Positions 42,232 to 51,217 of a stretch of 64,000 bases of DNA are shown here, one piece after another. The notes under the pieces were generated by a model that did not search any database, was not told where the DNA came from, and was given only the letters and a program-made list of their open reading frames with translations. Made by a program: the position numbers and the translations under genes. Position 1 is the stretch's first letter. Each line of letters starts with the position of its first letter. Source of the stretch: JASBTN01 sp965228805 (lineage in GTDB: Bacteria; Pseudomonadota; Alphaproteobacteria; Rhodobacterales; Rhodobacteraceae); NCBI RefSeq assembly GCF_965228805.1, contig NZ_CBDDIE010000003.1, positions 372,001 to 436,000 on the forward strand, written 5' to 3'.

Positions 42232-42879
42232 TTAGGCCCCCGTGCCGATCGGGCAGCTCACGCCGGTGCCACCGATGCCGCAATAGCCGCCCGGGTTCTT
42301 GGACAGGTATTGCTGGTGGTATTCCTCGGCGGGGTAGAACGCCCCGGCCATGGCGATCTCGGTCGTGATCGCCCCCAACCCGGCCTGTTCCAGCCGCGGC
42401 TCGAACGTCTCCATCGAGGCGCGGGCCGCCTCGAGCTGTTCCGGCGTGCTCGCATAGATCGCCGAGCGATACTGGGTGCCCACGTCATTGCCCTGGCGAT
42501 TGCCCTGGGTCGGGTCGTGGTTTTCCCAGAACACTTTCAGCAACGCCTCATACGATGTCTTGGCCGGGTCATAGACCACACGCACAACTTCCGTGTGCCC
42601 GGTCTGACCGGTGCAAAGCTCCTGATAGGTTGGGTTCGGCGTATAGCCGCCCGCATTGCCAACCATGGTCAGCCAGACGCCGGGCTGTTGCCAGAAGATG
42701 CGCTCGACACCCCAGTAGCAGCCCATTCCGAAGACCGCGACCTCGAACCCGTCGGGCACATCAAGGCTCAGCGGGCGGCCAAAGACGTGATGGGTGGCGC
42801 CATAGTCGATCCCCTCCGCGCGCCCGGGAAGAGCCGTATCCTGCGTCACCATTTCCACCTTTTTCTTGGCAAAGAACAT
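42232..42879 (-). CDS. msrA: Peptide-methionine (S)-S-oxide reductase
   Basis: MsrA repairs oxidised methionine. The 215-residue product has the catalytic motif GCYWGVE (Cys54; the usual Phe is Tyr), GGYTPNPTYQELCTGQTGHTE cut across the substrate region, and the C-terminal EEYHQQYLSKNPGGYC with resolving cysteines in GGYCGIGGTGVSC. I start at the ATG at 42879 because AGGAGG lies 7 bases upstream. It stands downstream of the MFS transporter on the same strand, 51 bases away. Confidence 0.93.
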   Translation of the reverse strand: MFFAKKKVEMVTQDTALPGRAEGIDYGATHHVFGRPLSLDVPDGFEVAVFGMGCYWGVERIFWQQPGVWLTMVGNAGGYTPNPTYQELCTGQTGHTEVVRVVYDPAKTSYEALLKVFWENHDPTQGNRQGNDVGTQYRSAIYASTPEQLEAARASMETFEPRLEQAGLGAITTEIAMAGAFYPAEEYHQQYLSKNPGGYCGIGGTGVSCPIGTGA

Positions 42880-42930
42880 ATGAGCCTCCTGATCGCTTTC
42901 GGCAAAGATAGCCACCGGCACGCCCGATTT

Positions 42931-44172
42931 CTACTCGGCCGCCTGTGCAACAAATCGTGAGAACACGGTTTCGTTGCCCTTTTCCGGGTGGCGCGGGATC
43001 ATAAGGGCCAGCGCCAGCGACACGCTGGCCATGCCCGCGGCCAGGCCGAAGACCGCCCCGGGCGAGACCACCCAGAGGTAGCCCAAGGCGGCCGGCAGGA
43101 ACACCGCCGCGATATGGTTGATGGTAAAGGCCACCGCCGCCGTGGGCGCGATATCCTGCGGGTCGGCGATCTTCTGGAAATAGGTCTTAAGCGCGAAGGC
43201 CAGCGCAAAGAACAGGTGGTCGATGATATAAAGCGCGGCGGCCAGCACCACGCCCCAGCCAAAGTAGTAGATCCCGCCATAGGCCAGGAAAACGATCACC
43301 AGCCCGACATATTCGAAGGCCAGCGCGCGGCGTTCGCCGAACCGCGCCACCGCCTTGCCCATCAGGGGCGCAAAGATCATGTTGGCGATGAAATTGGCGA
43401 TGAACAGCCCCGTCACCTCGTGCACCTCAAAGCCGAAGCGTTCGACCATCATGAAGGCAGCGAAGACGGTAAAGATCTGTCGCCGCGCGCCCGACATCGC
43501 TTGCAGCGCATAGTAGAGCCAGTAGCGACGGCGCAGCACGAATTGTTTCAGCTGCGGCTCGGGGCTTTCGAACTGCGGGTAGGCGAAGAAGCAGAAGACG
43601 GCGATCAACGCGGTGATGCCGCCTGCAATCATGTAGACCGTATTGTAGCTCAGCCCCAGGGTCTTCCAGGTCAGCACCAACAACCCATAGGCCAGCAGCG
43701 ACGCACCCGACCCCACCGCCGTGATCCAGCCCAGCATCTGAGGCGCCTTGGACTTTTCGATCCATTGCAGCTGCAGCGACTGGTTCACGGTTTCATAGTA
43801 GTGAAAGCCGATCGAGCTCAGCATGGTCAGGGTCAGGATGCCGCCCAGGCTGGGGAACTGCGCCGTCAGCGCGGTCGCCACGCCCAGCAGGCCCAGCGCG
43901 ACCACGCCCAGCACCTGCTCGCGCATCAGCATCATCAGGGCGATGACGCCAATCGCAAGAAAACCCGGGATCTCGCGCACCGTGTGCAGCCAGCCGATCT
44001 CGACCCCGGTGAAATCGACCACCTCGATGACCCAGTTGTTCAGCAGGGCCGACCAGGTGGAAAAAGCAATCGGCATCGCCACCGCCATCAGCAGAAGCAG
44101 TGTGATGGGTCGGCGCCAGAGCGGCAGGGCCTTGGCCTCGTCCAGGGTCAGGATGTGGTGTCGCGTCGTCAT
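42931..44172 (-). CDS. Major facilitator superfamily transporter
   Basis: This protein of 413 residues has about 12 hydrophobic segments in two halves. A cytoplasmic loop with RFGERRALAFEY between later helices resembles the MFS A-like motif. The first helix starts late (about residue 22), after a basic leader. No substrate can be inferred; the region does not include a cognate regulator. I start at the ATG at 44172, which has GGGGGA upstream; an ATG three codons earlier is possible. It is divergent from yeeE, with an FNR-type box between them. Confidence 0.83.
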   Translation of the reverse strand: MTTRHHILTLDEAKALPLWRRPITLLLLMAVAMPIAFSTWSALLNNWVIEVVDFTGVEIGWLHTVREIPGFLAIGVIALMMLMREQVLGVVALGLLGVATALTAQFPSLGGILTLTMLSSIGFHYYETVNQSLQLQWIEKSKAPQMLGWITAVGSGASLLAYGLLVLTWKTLGLSYNTVYMIAGGITALIAVFCFFAYPQFESPEPQLKQFVLRRRYWLYYALQAMSGARRQIFTVFAAFMMVERFGFEVHEVTGLFIANFIANMIFAPLMGKAVARFGERRALAFEYVGLVIVFLAYGGIYYFGWGVVLAAALYIIDHLFFALAFALKTYFQKIADPQDIAPTAAVAFTINHIAAVFLPAALGYLWVVSPGAVFGLAAGMASVSLALALMIPRHPEKGNETVFSRFVAQAAE

Positions 44173-44240
44173 ATCCCCCGCCATACGCCCGATTTCCCGC
44201 CAAGGCGAGGGCAAAACATATGCACGGATTCCGATATGAC

Positions 44241-44254
44241 CTGATATATATCAA
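44241..44254. promoter_or_regulatory. FNR/FnrL-type box between MFS and YeeE genes
   Basis: CTGAT-ATAT-ATCAA matches nine of ten fixed positions of TTGAT-N4-ATCAA. It ends 68 bases before the yeeE start and 69 bases from the MFS start, so it could serve either gene. An oxygen-limitation response is inferred from the motif only. Confidence 0.55.
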
Positions 44255-44322
44255 GGAGCGCATGTGCGACCCATGCGACAATGTCCGGCAAAACCGGCCC
44301 CGGACGTGCAGGGAGGAGAGAC

Positions 44323-45387
44323 ATGGATATTCTGCCCATCGTGGAGCGGATCGGCGAAGCCCCATCCAATGCTCTGTTCGGTCTGATGACCGGGATCGTC
44401 TTCGGCGTGGCGGCGCAGAAGGCGCGCTTCTGCCTGCGCGCAGCTACGGTCGAGTTCGCCCGCCGCATGCTCGACAGTTCGGTCGCGGTGTGGCTCCTGT
44501 GTTTCTCGACCGCGCTGGTCTGGGTGCAGGGGGCGACCCTGCTGGGCCTGATGCGGCCCGAGGACGCGCGCATGATGGCAGTGACCGGCAGCTGGTCGGG
44601 CGCCATCATCGGCGGGCTGATCTTCGGCGTCGGCATGGTGCTGGCGCGCGGCTGTTCGGGCCGCCTTCTGGTACTGGCGGCGACGGGCAACCTGCGTTCG
44701 GTCGTGTCCGGCATGATCTTCGCCGTGGTTGCGCAGATGAGCTTGCACGGATGGCTCAACCCCGTCCGCGACTGGCTGGCACGACTCTGGATGACGGATG
44801 GCGGCACCAATGTGAACCTGCTGACCGCGCTGCGCCTGCCCGACTGGTTCGGCCTGGCCCTGGGCGCGACCTGCGCCGTGCTGGCGCTCTTGATCGCGCG
44901 CAAGGCGGGGCTGGGGGCAAAACGCCTGATCTTCGGCTCCGGCGTGGGCTTCGCCGTCGCCCTGGGTTGGGTGCTGACCTACAACCTCAGCCAAGTGGCC
45001 TTCGACCCGGTCACCGTCACCTCGGCCACCTTTACCGGCCCGTCCGCCAATACACTGATGTTCTTCCTGATCCCCGACCCGGTGCTGGAATTCGACGTGG
45101 GCCTGGTGCCCGGCGTCGTCATCGGCGCCTTTGCCGCAAGCTATTTCTCGGGCGAGTTCAAGTGGCAGGGGTTCGAAGGCGAGGCGATGATGCGCCGGTC
45201 CATGACAGGCGCCGTACTGATGGGTTTCGGCGGCATGCTGGCCGGCGGCTGCGCGATTGGTGCGGGCGTGACCGGAGGCTCCATCTTCGTCGCCACCGCC
45301 TGGGTGGCGCTGTTGGCCATGTGGGTGGGCGCGATGGTCACGGATGTGCTGGTGGATCAACGGGGCGGACAAGCCGCCACGGTCTAA
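44323..45387 (+). CDS. YeeE/YedE family sulfur-compound transporter
   Basis: This 354-residue inner-membrane protein matches the YeeE/YedE (TsuA-like) family, whose characterised members import thiosulfate. Family cysteines are present in QKARFCLRAATVEFARRM, VLARGCSGRLLVLAATGNLR and GGMLAGGCAIGAGVTGGS. About nine hydrophobic segments are visible. GGGAGGAG lies 6 bases before the ATG at 44323. No TusA-like (YeeD) gene follows; cutC does. The last 80 bases of this gene are duplicated at 46229, beyond cutC. Confidence 0.9.
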   Translation: MDILPIVERIGEAPSNALFGLMTGIVFGVAAQKARFCLRAATVEFARRMLDSSVAVWLLCFSTALVWVQGATLLGLMRPEDARMMAVTGSWSGAIIGGLIFGVGMVLARGCSGRLLVLAATGNLRSVVSGMIFAVVAQMSLHGWLNPVRDWLARLWMTDGGTNVNLLTALRLPDWFGLALGATCAVLALLIARKAGLGAKRLIFGSGVGFAVALGWVLTYNLSQVAFDPVTVTSATFTGPSANTLMFFLIPDPVLEFDVGLVPGVVIGAFAASYFSGEFKWQGFEGEAMMRRSMTGAVLMGFGGMLAGGCAIGAGVTGGSIFVATAWVALLAMWVGAMVTDVLVDQRGGQAATV

Positions 45388-45448
45388 GGCGCTTTTCCTT
45401 GCAATATGCCCCCAACTGACCTCAGATCCCCGAAACGGGAGGTCTGAC

Positions 45449-46162
45449 ATGCTGGAAGTCTGCGTCGACACGTTGCACGGTGCCATTGCCGCGATGCAGG
45501 GCGGCGCGGGCCGGGTGGAGCTCTGCTCGTCCCTCTCCGAAGGCGGGCTCACGCCGTCCGCCGGGCTGATGCAGGCGGCCAGCGCGCTGCCGATCCCCTG
45601 TTACGCCATGATCCGCCCCCGCTGCGGGCTGTTTCATTTCTCAGCCGAAGAGGTGGACATCATGCTGGCAGACATCGCCTGTGCCCGCCAGGCCGGGCTT
45701 GCGGGCGTGGTCTTGGGAGTTCAGGGCCCGGATGACGCGCTGGACATGGCGACCCTGACCAAGTTGGTCGAGGCCGTCGGCCCCTTGGGCAAGACCTTGC
45801 ACCGGGTCATTGATGTCGTGCCGGATCCCGTTCTTGCCGTGGATCAGGCCATTCAGTTGGGGTTTGAGCGCGTGCTGACCTCCGGCGCGCGACCGACCGC
45901 GCCTGAAGGCGTCGACATGATCGCCCGCATGGTCGAACGGGCCAACGGACGGCTGTCCGTGATGCCCGGATGCGGATTGACCGCAGATAATGTGCGCGAC
46001 GTCCTGACCCGATCCGGCGCCCAGGAAGCGCACGCGGCCTGCAACCAGAAGGCCCCCGGCGACCCCGCGTTCTCCGACTTTGATCCCCCAGCGGGGCGGT
46101 TCGAGACGTCGCAGGACGCGGTGCGGGAGATGGTGGAGGCCATGCCGATCAGCCGAAGCTAG
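45449..46162 (+). CDS. cutC: CutC family protein (copper homeostasis)
   Basis: This 237-residue TIM-barrel protein matches CutC, linked to copper tolerance though its molecular role is unsettled. Conserved pieces are EVCVDTLHGAIAAMQGGAGR, VELCSSLSEGGLTPSAGL, YAMIRPRCGLFHFS, TLHRVIDVV and RVLTSGARPTAPEG. The ATG has CGGGAGG upstream. It lies 62 bases downstream of yeeE on the same strand and is flanked on the other side by a remnant of yeeE. Confidence 0.93.
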   Translation: MLEVCVDTLHGAIAAMQGGAGRVELCSSLSEGGLTPSAGLMQAASALPIPCYAMIRPRCGLFHFSAEEVDIMLADIACARQAGLAGVVLGVQGPDDALDMATLTKLVEAVGPLGKTLHRVIDVVPDPVLAVDQAIQLGFERVLTSGARPTAPEGVDMIARMVERANGRLSVMPGCGLTADNVRDVLTRSGAQEAHAACNQKAPGDPAFSDFDPPAGRFETSQDAVREMVEAMPISRS

Positions 46163-46228
46163 CCGATCACCGCTTGATGCAGATGCTGCGAACCAATATC
46201 GACGCTCGCCTGTCCCCTTCCCTTCGAC

Positions 46229-46310
46229 GGCACCGCCTGGGTGGCGCTGCTTGCCATGTGGGTGGGCGCGATGGTGACGGATGTGCTGCTGGGGCAGCGG
46301 GGTGAAGCCA
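46229..46310 (+). pseudogene. Remnant of a second yeeE gene (3' end only)
   Basis: These bases repeat the 3' end of the intact yeeE (45296-45377) with only about a dozen differences: ACCGCCTGGGTGGCGCTG, then TTGCCATGTGGGTGGGCGCG and ACGGATGTGCTG. The encoded peptide TAWVALLAMWVGAMVTDVL is the last helix of YeeE. No upstream yeeE sequence is present. It marks either a tandem duplication that included cutC's left neighbour and later lost most of one copy, or a recombination scar. Confidence 0.75.
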
Positions 46311-46463
46311 GTGTGGGGCGACCGTCCGCAAAAAGCCCAGAGTTCCAGTTTTCCGCGTCGCAGCCAATGTCTGTTATCCCGCAACGCACGGCACTAAAGC
46401 ACTTCCAAATTGTGAAGAGTTACGTTCAAGATAAGAATGCGGAGAACGATAGGGTGCCAACAG

Positions 46464-47093
46464 ATGCCAATTGAAACCTGGACATTGTACGTTTTGACCG
46501 TTCTGGCGTTGATGAGCACGCCCGGACCAAGCCAGTTGTTGATGCTTACCAATAGTGGCGTTCATGGTTTCCAACGCGCGCTGTCGACCGCCGCAGGCGA
46601 CCTTTCAGCAAACGCCTTGCAGATGCTGGCGGCGGGTTTGGGGCTGGCCGCCATTATAGCCGCATCTGCAACTGCCCTGACCGTCATCAAGTGGGCGGGG
46701 GTTACATATCTGATCTGGTTGGGTATCCGCATGATCCGACGCGCCAAACCAGATGACGCAAATGCGCGCACCGAGCGGAAGAGAGCTTCGCTGCGAACCC
46801 TTTGGCTCCAAGGCTTCCTGACGTCCGCTGCAAACCCGAAAGCTGTTGTTTTCTTCGCGGCGCTCTTCCCGCAATTCATCACGAGCGATGCTGATTTCTG
46901 GCCGCAGTTCTTGATACTGTCCTCAACTTACATTGTCATGGACGGGCTCTTTCTGTCTGCCTATGGCCTTGGATCGGGTTGGATTGTCAAACGGTTCAAG
47001 GGCAGCGCTCGAGTCTGGATCGAACGGATCGGCGGTGGCTTTATGATTGGCGCAGCGTTGCTTCTCGGGTTGAAGTCAGTCTCGCGCCAGTAG
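46464..47093 (+). CDS. LysE family translocator (RhtB-like exporter)
   Basis: This 209-residue inner-membrane exporter of the LysE/RhtB family begins with a typical TWTLYVLTVLALMSTPGPSQ, and shows six hydrophobic segments and GVTYLIWLGIRMIRRA and FLTSAANPKAVVFFAALFPQF signatures. Members export amino acids or related metabolites. I start at the ATG at 46464, as in family alignments; an ATG at 46437 is possible, and both have weak ribosome-binding sites. Codon use is less GC-rich than its neighbours, which suggests later acquisition. It lies just beyond the yeeE remnant. Confidence 0.88.
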   Translation: MPIETWTLYVLTVLALMSTPGPSQLLMLTNSGVHGFQRALSTAAGDLSANALQMLAAGLGLAAIIAASATALTVIKWAGVTYLIWLGIRMIRRAKPDDANARTERKRASLRTLWLQGFLTSAANPKAVVFFAALFPQFITSDADFWPQFLILSSTYIVMDGLFLSAYGLGSGWIVKRFKGSARVWIERIGGGFMIGAALLLGLKSVSRQ

Positions 47094-47168
47094 GGCAAAG
47101 AGCTGACGTTCGTCAGAACACCCGCAATTGCAGCAAATCCCGCTCAGCGGCCCTTCGACCTTCACCCG

Positions 47169-49361
47169 TCAATAAAAACTCTGCGGATCAATATCGACAC
47201 TGATCCGCAACTCCCCCTTCACCGGAAACTGCCTCAGCCAGCGTGCGAGCGCCGCCTGCAACGGCGCGCCCTTATCGGCCTTGACCAGCAACCGCACACG
47301 GTGGCGGCCTCGGATGCGCGCAATCGGCGCGGGGGCGGGGCCGAAGAGCTGGGCGCCGATCTGGCGGAGCGGCCCATCGTTTCGCGCCATGGCGTTGCCG
47401 AGGTCGAAGACCTCTTGCACGTCCGGCGAGCTCAGCACGATCCCGGCCAGTCTCCCATAGGGCGGCACCCCTGCCCCGCGGCGCTCCATCGCCTCGGCCT
47501 TCCAGAAGGCTTCCTCGTCGCCTGCCACAATCGCGCGGATGACCGGGTGTTCGGGCTGGCAAGTTTGCAGAAGCGCCACGCCGGGCACCTCGGCCCGCCC
47601 TGCCCGGCCCGCCACTTGGCGAATGAGTTGAAAGGTGCGTTCGGCGGCGCGCAGGTCGGAGCCTTGCAGGCCCAGGTCCGCGTCGATCACCCCGACAAGC
47701 GTCAGCAGCGGGAAGTTGTGCCCCTTCGCCACCATCTGCGTGCCGATGATGATGTCGGCGCCACCTGCCGCGATCAGTTCCACCTGTTCCTTCAGGGCCC
47801 GCGCGGACCCGAACAGGTCCGAGGACAGCACCGCAACGCGGGCGTCCGGGAAGGTCTCGCGCACCTCTTCGGCCAGGCGCTCCACCCCCGGCCCGACCGG
47901 GGCGAGCTTGCCTTCGGCTTCACAGGAGGGGCAGGCATCGGGGATCGGTTTCGTCTCGCCACATTGATGACAGACCAGACGTTTCAGGAACCGGTGTTCG
48001 ACCATGCGCGCGTCGCAGTGGTCGCAGCCGATCTGGTGCCCGCAGGCCCGGCAGATTGTCACCGGCGCATAGCCGCGACGATTGAGGAACAACAGGCTCT
48101 GCTCGCCCTTCTCGATCCGCGCGTTCACCGCCTGACGCAACGTGTGCGAGATCCAGCGGTTCGACGGCAGCTCTTGCGCGCGCATGTCGATGGTGCGCAT
48201 ATCCGGCAGGATCGCCGGGCCGAAGCGGCTTTTCAGCTCCAGGCGTGTGTACTTGCCCGCTTCTGCATTGGCCCAGGTCTCCAAGGAAGGCGTGGCCGAG
48301 GCCAGCACCACCTGCGCATCGCACAGGCTTGCCCGCATCACCGCCATGTCCCGGGCGGAGTAGAGCACGCCATCCTCCTGCTTGTAGGAACTGTCATGTT
48401 CCTCATCGACCACCACCAACCCCAGCTCGCGGAACGGCAGATAGAGCGCGGACCGTGCGCCGACCACCAGCTGCGCCTCGCCCTCGCCCACCATGCGCCA
48501 GCAGCGGCGTCTCTCCGTCATGGTGACGCCGGAATGCCATTCGGCAGGCCGCGCACCAAACCGCGCTTCAACCCGTTTCAGGAATTCCGATGTCAGGGCG
48601 ATCTCCGGCAACAGAACCAGCGCCTGGCGGCCCTGTTTCAGGCATTCGGCAACGGCCTCCATATAGACCTCGGTCTTGCCGGACCCGGTCACACCGCGCA
48701 GAAGCGTGGTGCCGTATTTGCGCGAGCGAACGCCCCCGCGTAGCTCCCGGGCAGCGGCCTCCTGATCATCGGTCAGCTCGTTGCCGGACAGGGACGCATC
48801 CAGAAGCGGATAGCCCACGTCGCGCGGCGTATCTTCCTCGCGGATCGCCCCCAGTTTCACCAGTCCTTTCACCACGGAGGACGACACCCCGGCCAGATCC
48901 GACAGCTCCTTCAACGTGAAGCCCAAGCCGCCGTAGCTGTCCAACGCATCCATGACCCGCACCCGCGCATCGGTCATCTTGTTGGGACGCGGCCCGCCGG
49001 GGCGGTAGATCTTGCGCATACCGGGCGGATCGGTCAGGCCCGGCGCACGGGTGGCCAGGCGCAGCATCTGCTCCATCGGGGTCAGGGTATAGTCACCGAC
49101 GCGGGTCAGGAACTCGGCCATTTCGGCCCTCATGGGCGCCAGATCCAGCACGCGAATGACAGACCGCAGCTTGGAGGCGTCAAAGCCCCCCTCGCCCGGT
49201 CCCCAGACCACGCCCATCACCTTGCGCGGACCCAGCGGCACCTCGACATAGGCGCCCTGCCAGCAGCCGCCCTCGGGCGCGCGATAGGTCAGGATGCGGT
49301 CCAGCGGCTGGGTGGTCAGCACCCCCACCCGCTCCCCTGCATTGTAGAACCTGACGCTCAC
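47169..49361 (-). CDS. priA: Primosomal protein N' (PriA helicase)
   Basis: PriA restarts stalled replication forks. The 730-residue product has an N-terminal DNA-binding domain, Walker A GVTGSGKTEVY, the DEEH box VVVDEEHDSSYKQ, paired zinc sites (CRACGHQIGCDHC and CHQCGETKPIPDACPSC) and helicase motifs through QVAGRAGRAEVPG. I chose the GTG at 49361 because AAAGGAG lies 6 bases before it and the conserved sequence begins there; a GTG at 49391 would add ten residues. It is divergent from fsa. Confidence 0.96.
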   Translation of the reverse strand: MSVRFYNAGERVGVLTTQPLDRILTYRAPEGGCWQGAYVEVPLGPRKVMGVVWGPGEGGFDASKLRSVIRVLDLAPMRAEMAEFLTRVGDYTLTPMEQMLRLATRAPGLTDPPGMRKIYRPGGPRPNKMTDARVRVMDALDSYGGLGFTLKELSDLAGVSSSVVKGLVKLGAIREEDTPRDVGYPLLDASLSGNELTDDQEAAARELRGGVRSRKYGTTLLRGVTGSGKTEVYMEAVAECLKQGRQALVLLPEIALTSEFLKRVEARFGARPAEWHSGVTMTERRRCWRMVGEGEAQLVVGARSALYLPFRELGLVVVDEEHDSSYKQEDGVLYSARDMAVMRASLCDAQVVLASATPSLETWANAEAGKYTRLELKSRFGPAILPDMRTIDMRAQELPSNRWISHTLRQAVNARIEKGEQSLLFLNRRGYAPVTICRACGHQIGCDHCDARMVEHRFLKRLVCHQCGETKPIPDACPSCEAEGKLAPVGPGVERLAEEVRETFPDARVAVLSSDLFGSARALKEQVELIAAGGADIIIGTQMVAKGHNFPLLTLVGVIDADLGLQGSDLRAAERTFQLIRQVAGRAGRAEVPGVALLQTCQPEHPVIRAIVAGDEEAFWKAEAMERRGAGVPPYGRLAGIVLSSPDVQEVFDLGNAMARNDGPLRQIGAQLFGPAPAPIARIRGRHRVRLLVKADKGAPLQAALARWLRQFPVKGELRISVDIDPQSFY

Positions 49362-49445
49362 GGGCGACTCCTTTGGGGTTTCTGTAGGCACATGTTTAGG
49401 CTATGAGACCGCCAACATGAACCCGTCTGAGACAGGACCTGACCG

Positions 49446-50099
49446 ATGAAATTCTTCGCCGATACCGCCGATATCGAAGCCATTGCCGAGCTCAACGCCC
49501 TGGGCATGGTGGACGGTGTGACCACCAACCCCTCGCTGATCAAGAAATCCGGCCGTGACATCCTGGAAGTCACCAAGGAGATCTGTGACCTGGTCGACGG
49601 CCCGGTCAGCGCCGAGGTCACCGCCACCGACGCCGAGACCATGATCGCGGAAGGCCGCAAGCTGGCCAAGATCGACGACAAGATCGCCGTCAAGGTGCCG
49701 CTGACCTGGGACGGCCTGAAAGCCTGCAAGGCGCTGTCGGACGATGGCACCATGGTCAACGTGACGCTCTGCTTCTCGGCCAACCAGGCGCTGCTGGCGG
49801 CCAAGGCCGGCGCGACCTTCATCTCGCCCTTCATCGGCCGTCTGGACGACATCAACCTGGATGGCGCTGAGCTGATCGCCGACATCCGCACCATCTATGA
49901 CAACTACGGGTTCGAGACCGAAATCCTGGCCGCCTCGATCCGCACCGTGAACCACATGAAGGACGTGGCGCTGATCGGCGCCGACGTGGCCACCGCGCCG
50001 CCGTCGGTGATCCAGGCCATGGCCAAGCACGTGCTGACCGACAAGGGTCTGGACGCCTTCCTGGCCGATATCGCCGCCGCGGATATCAAGATCCTGTAA
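49446..50099 (+). CDS. fsa: Transaldolase-family protein (fructose-6-phosphate aldolase type)
   Basis: This 217-residue class I aldolase belongs to the small transaldolase subfamily (3B/FSA). The Schiff-base Lys83 lies in IAVKVPLTWDGL, with TTNPSLI near the start and NVTLCFSANQALLAAKAGAT and SPFIGRLDDI after it. Such enzymes act as transaldolase or fructose-6-phosphate aldolase; sequence alone does not decide. The gene starts 84 bases from priA on the opposite strand and ends in a good terminator. Confidence 0.92.
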   Translation: MKFFADTADIEAIAELNALGMVDGVTTNPSLIKKSGRDILEVTKEICDLVDGPVSAEVTATDAETMIAEGRKLAKIDDKIAVKVPLTWDGLKACKALSDDGTMVNVTLCFSANQALLAAKAGATFISPFIGRLDDINLDGAELIADIRTIYDNYGFETEILAASIRTVNHMKDVALIGADVATAPPSVIQAMAKHVLTDKGLDAFLADIAAADIKIL

Positions 50100-50124
50100 G
50101 AGGCACGCCTGCCCAGAACATCAG

Positions 50125-50157
50125 AGCCCCCGTACCGGATGGTGCGGCGGCTTTCTT
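50125..50157 (+). terminator. Rho-independent terminator after fsa
   Basis: Twelve-base arms AGCCCCCGTACC (50125-50136) and GGTGCGGCGGCT (50141-50152) pair at 11 positions with a GGAT loop, followed by TTCTTT. It lies 25 bases after the stop. Confidence 0.7.
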
Positions 50158-50167
50158 TGACCGATTA

Positions 50168-50359
50168 GCGCAGCGGCGACGCGCCCGACCCTGGGTGGGC
50201 GCTTGGGAACGGTGCAGTGGGGTGAGCGGAGTGCCCCACCTGAAACGCCTGTGTTGATTGTAGCGTTGGAATGCGCCCTCCCGTGGGGAGGGCCCCCTCT
50301 CGGCAGAATTCGCACGCGAATTCGCCTGCCGGGTCAACGCAAGCGCGTCGCCGCTGCGC
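50168..50359. repeat. Long-range inverted repeat in the fsa-DUF484 intergenic region
   Basis: GCGCAGCGGCGACGCGC (50168-50184) and its exact reverse complement (50343-50359) are 158 bases apart. Between them are smaller inverted repeats, including GAATTCGC/GCGAATTC near 50307. The 413-base region between fsa and the DUF484 gene contains no gene I can support. Confidence 0.6.
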
Positions 50360-50512
50360 GGCTCCAGAAGACACATCTTCGCGTGCGCTCGATGGGCGTT
50401 GCATCAAGCCCTCGGTTCGGCGCGTTTTCTCCAGCCCACCAAAAAGCTGCTGAAATCCCGCTCAACCCCCGCTATACTGCCCCACAACAAACAAAAAACA
50501 TCTGAGGCAGAC

Positions 50513-51217
50513 ATGAGCATTCCCGCCCCGATCGGCACCGATCTGCGCGACAAGATCATGACCCAACCGGAACTGATCCTCGACGACCAGGAGCTGATGC
50601 ACGCCCTGATCGCCGCCAATGACAAATCCATGGGCGCCAATATCGTCGACATGCGTGGGCTGGCGATGGAGAGGCTTGAGGCGCGGCTCGACCGGCTTGA
50701 GGAAACCCACCGCAGCGTCATCGCGGCGGCCTATGAAAACCTCGCCGGCATGAACCTGATCCACAAGGCGATCCTGCGCATGCTGGACCCTGCGGATTTC
50801 GCCGATTTCCTCAAGGATCTGGATGGCGAAGTCGCCGAGATCCTACGCGTCGACTGCGTGCGCCTGGTGTTGGAAACGGTGCAGGCGGACGACAACCCGG
50901 CAGTGCAGAAGCTGGGCGCGGTGCTGGCCACCGCCGAACCCGGCTTCATCGACAGCTACCTCACGCAAAGCCGCGACCTGGCCCGCCCGGTCACCCTGCG
51001 CCAGGTGCAGGAGCCGGATGTGCGCATCTATGGTGAAAACCCCTTCTGGATCCGATCCGAAGCCTGCCTGCGCCTTGACCTGGGCGAAGGCCGTCTGCCC
51101 GGCATGTTGGTCATGGGCGCCGAGGATCCGCATCAGTTCAAACCGGGGCAGGGCACCGACCTTCTGGCCTTCTTCGGCGGCGTCTTTGAACGAGCGATGC
51201 GCCGCTGGTTGTCGTGA
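50513..51217 (+). CDS. DUF484 family protein
   Basis: This 234-residue protein belongs to the DUF484 family, which has a GAF-like fold. Visible features are an N-terminal acidic helix (PELILDDQELMHALIAAN), a coiled-coil linker (RLEARLDRLEETHRSVIAAA) and a GAF-like C-terminal half ending GTDLLAFFGGVFERAMRRWL. Function is unknown. It precedes xerC and overlaps it by four bases (GTGA), an association common in proteobacteria that suggests a joint role. TGAGGCAG precedes the ATG. Confidence 0.88.
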   Translation: MSIPAPIGTDLRDKIMTQPELILDDQELMHALIAANDKSMGANIVDMRGLAMERLEARLDRLEETHRSVIAAAYENLAGMNLIHKAILRMLDPADFADFLKDLDGEVAEILRVDCVRLVLETVQADDNPAVQKLGAVLATAEPGFIDSYLTQSRDLARPVTLRQVQEPDVRIYGENPFWIRSEACLRLDLGEGRLPGMLVMGAEDPHQFKPGQGTDLLAFFGGVFERAMRRWLS

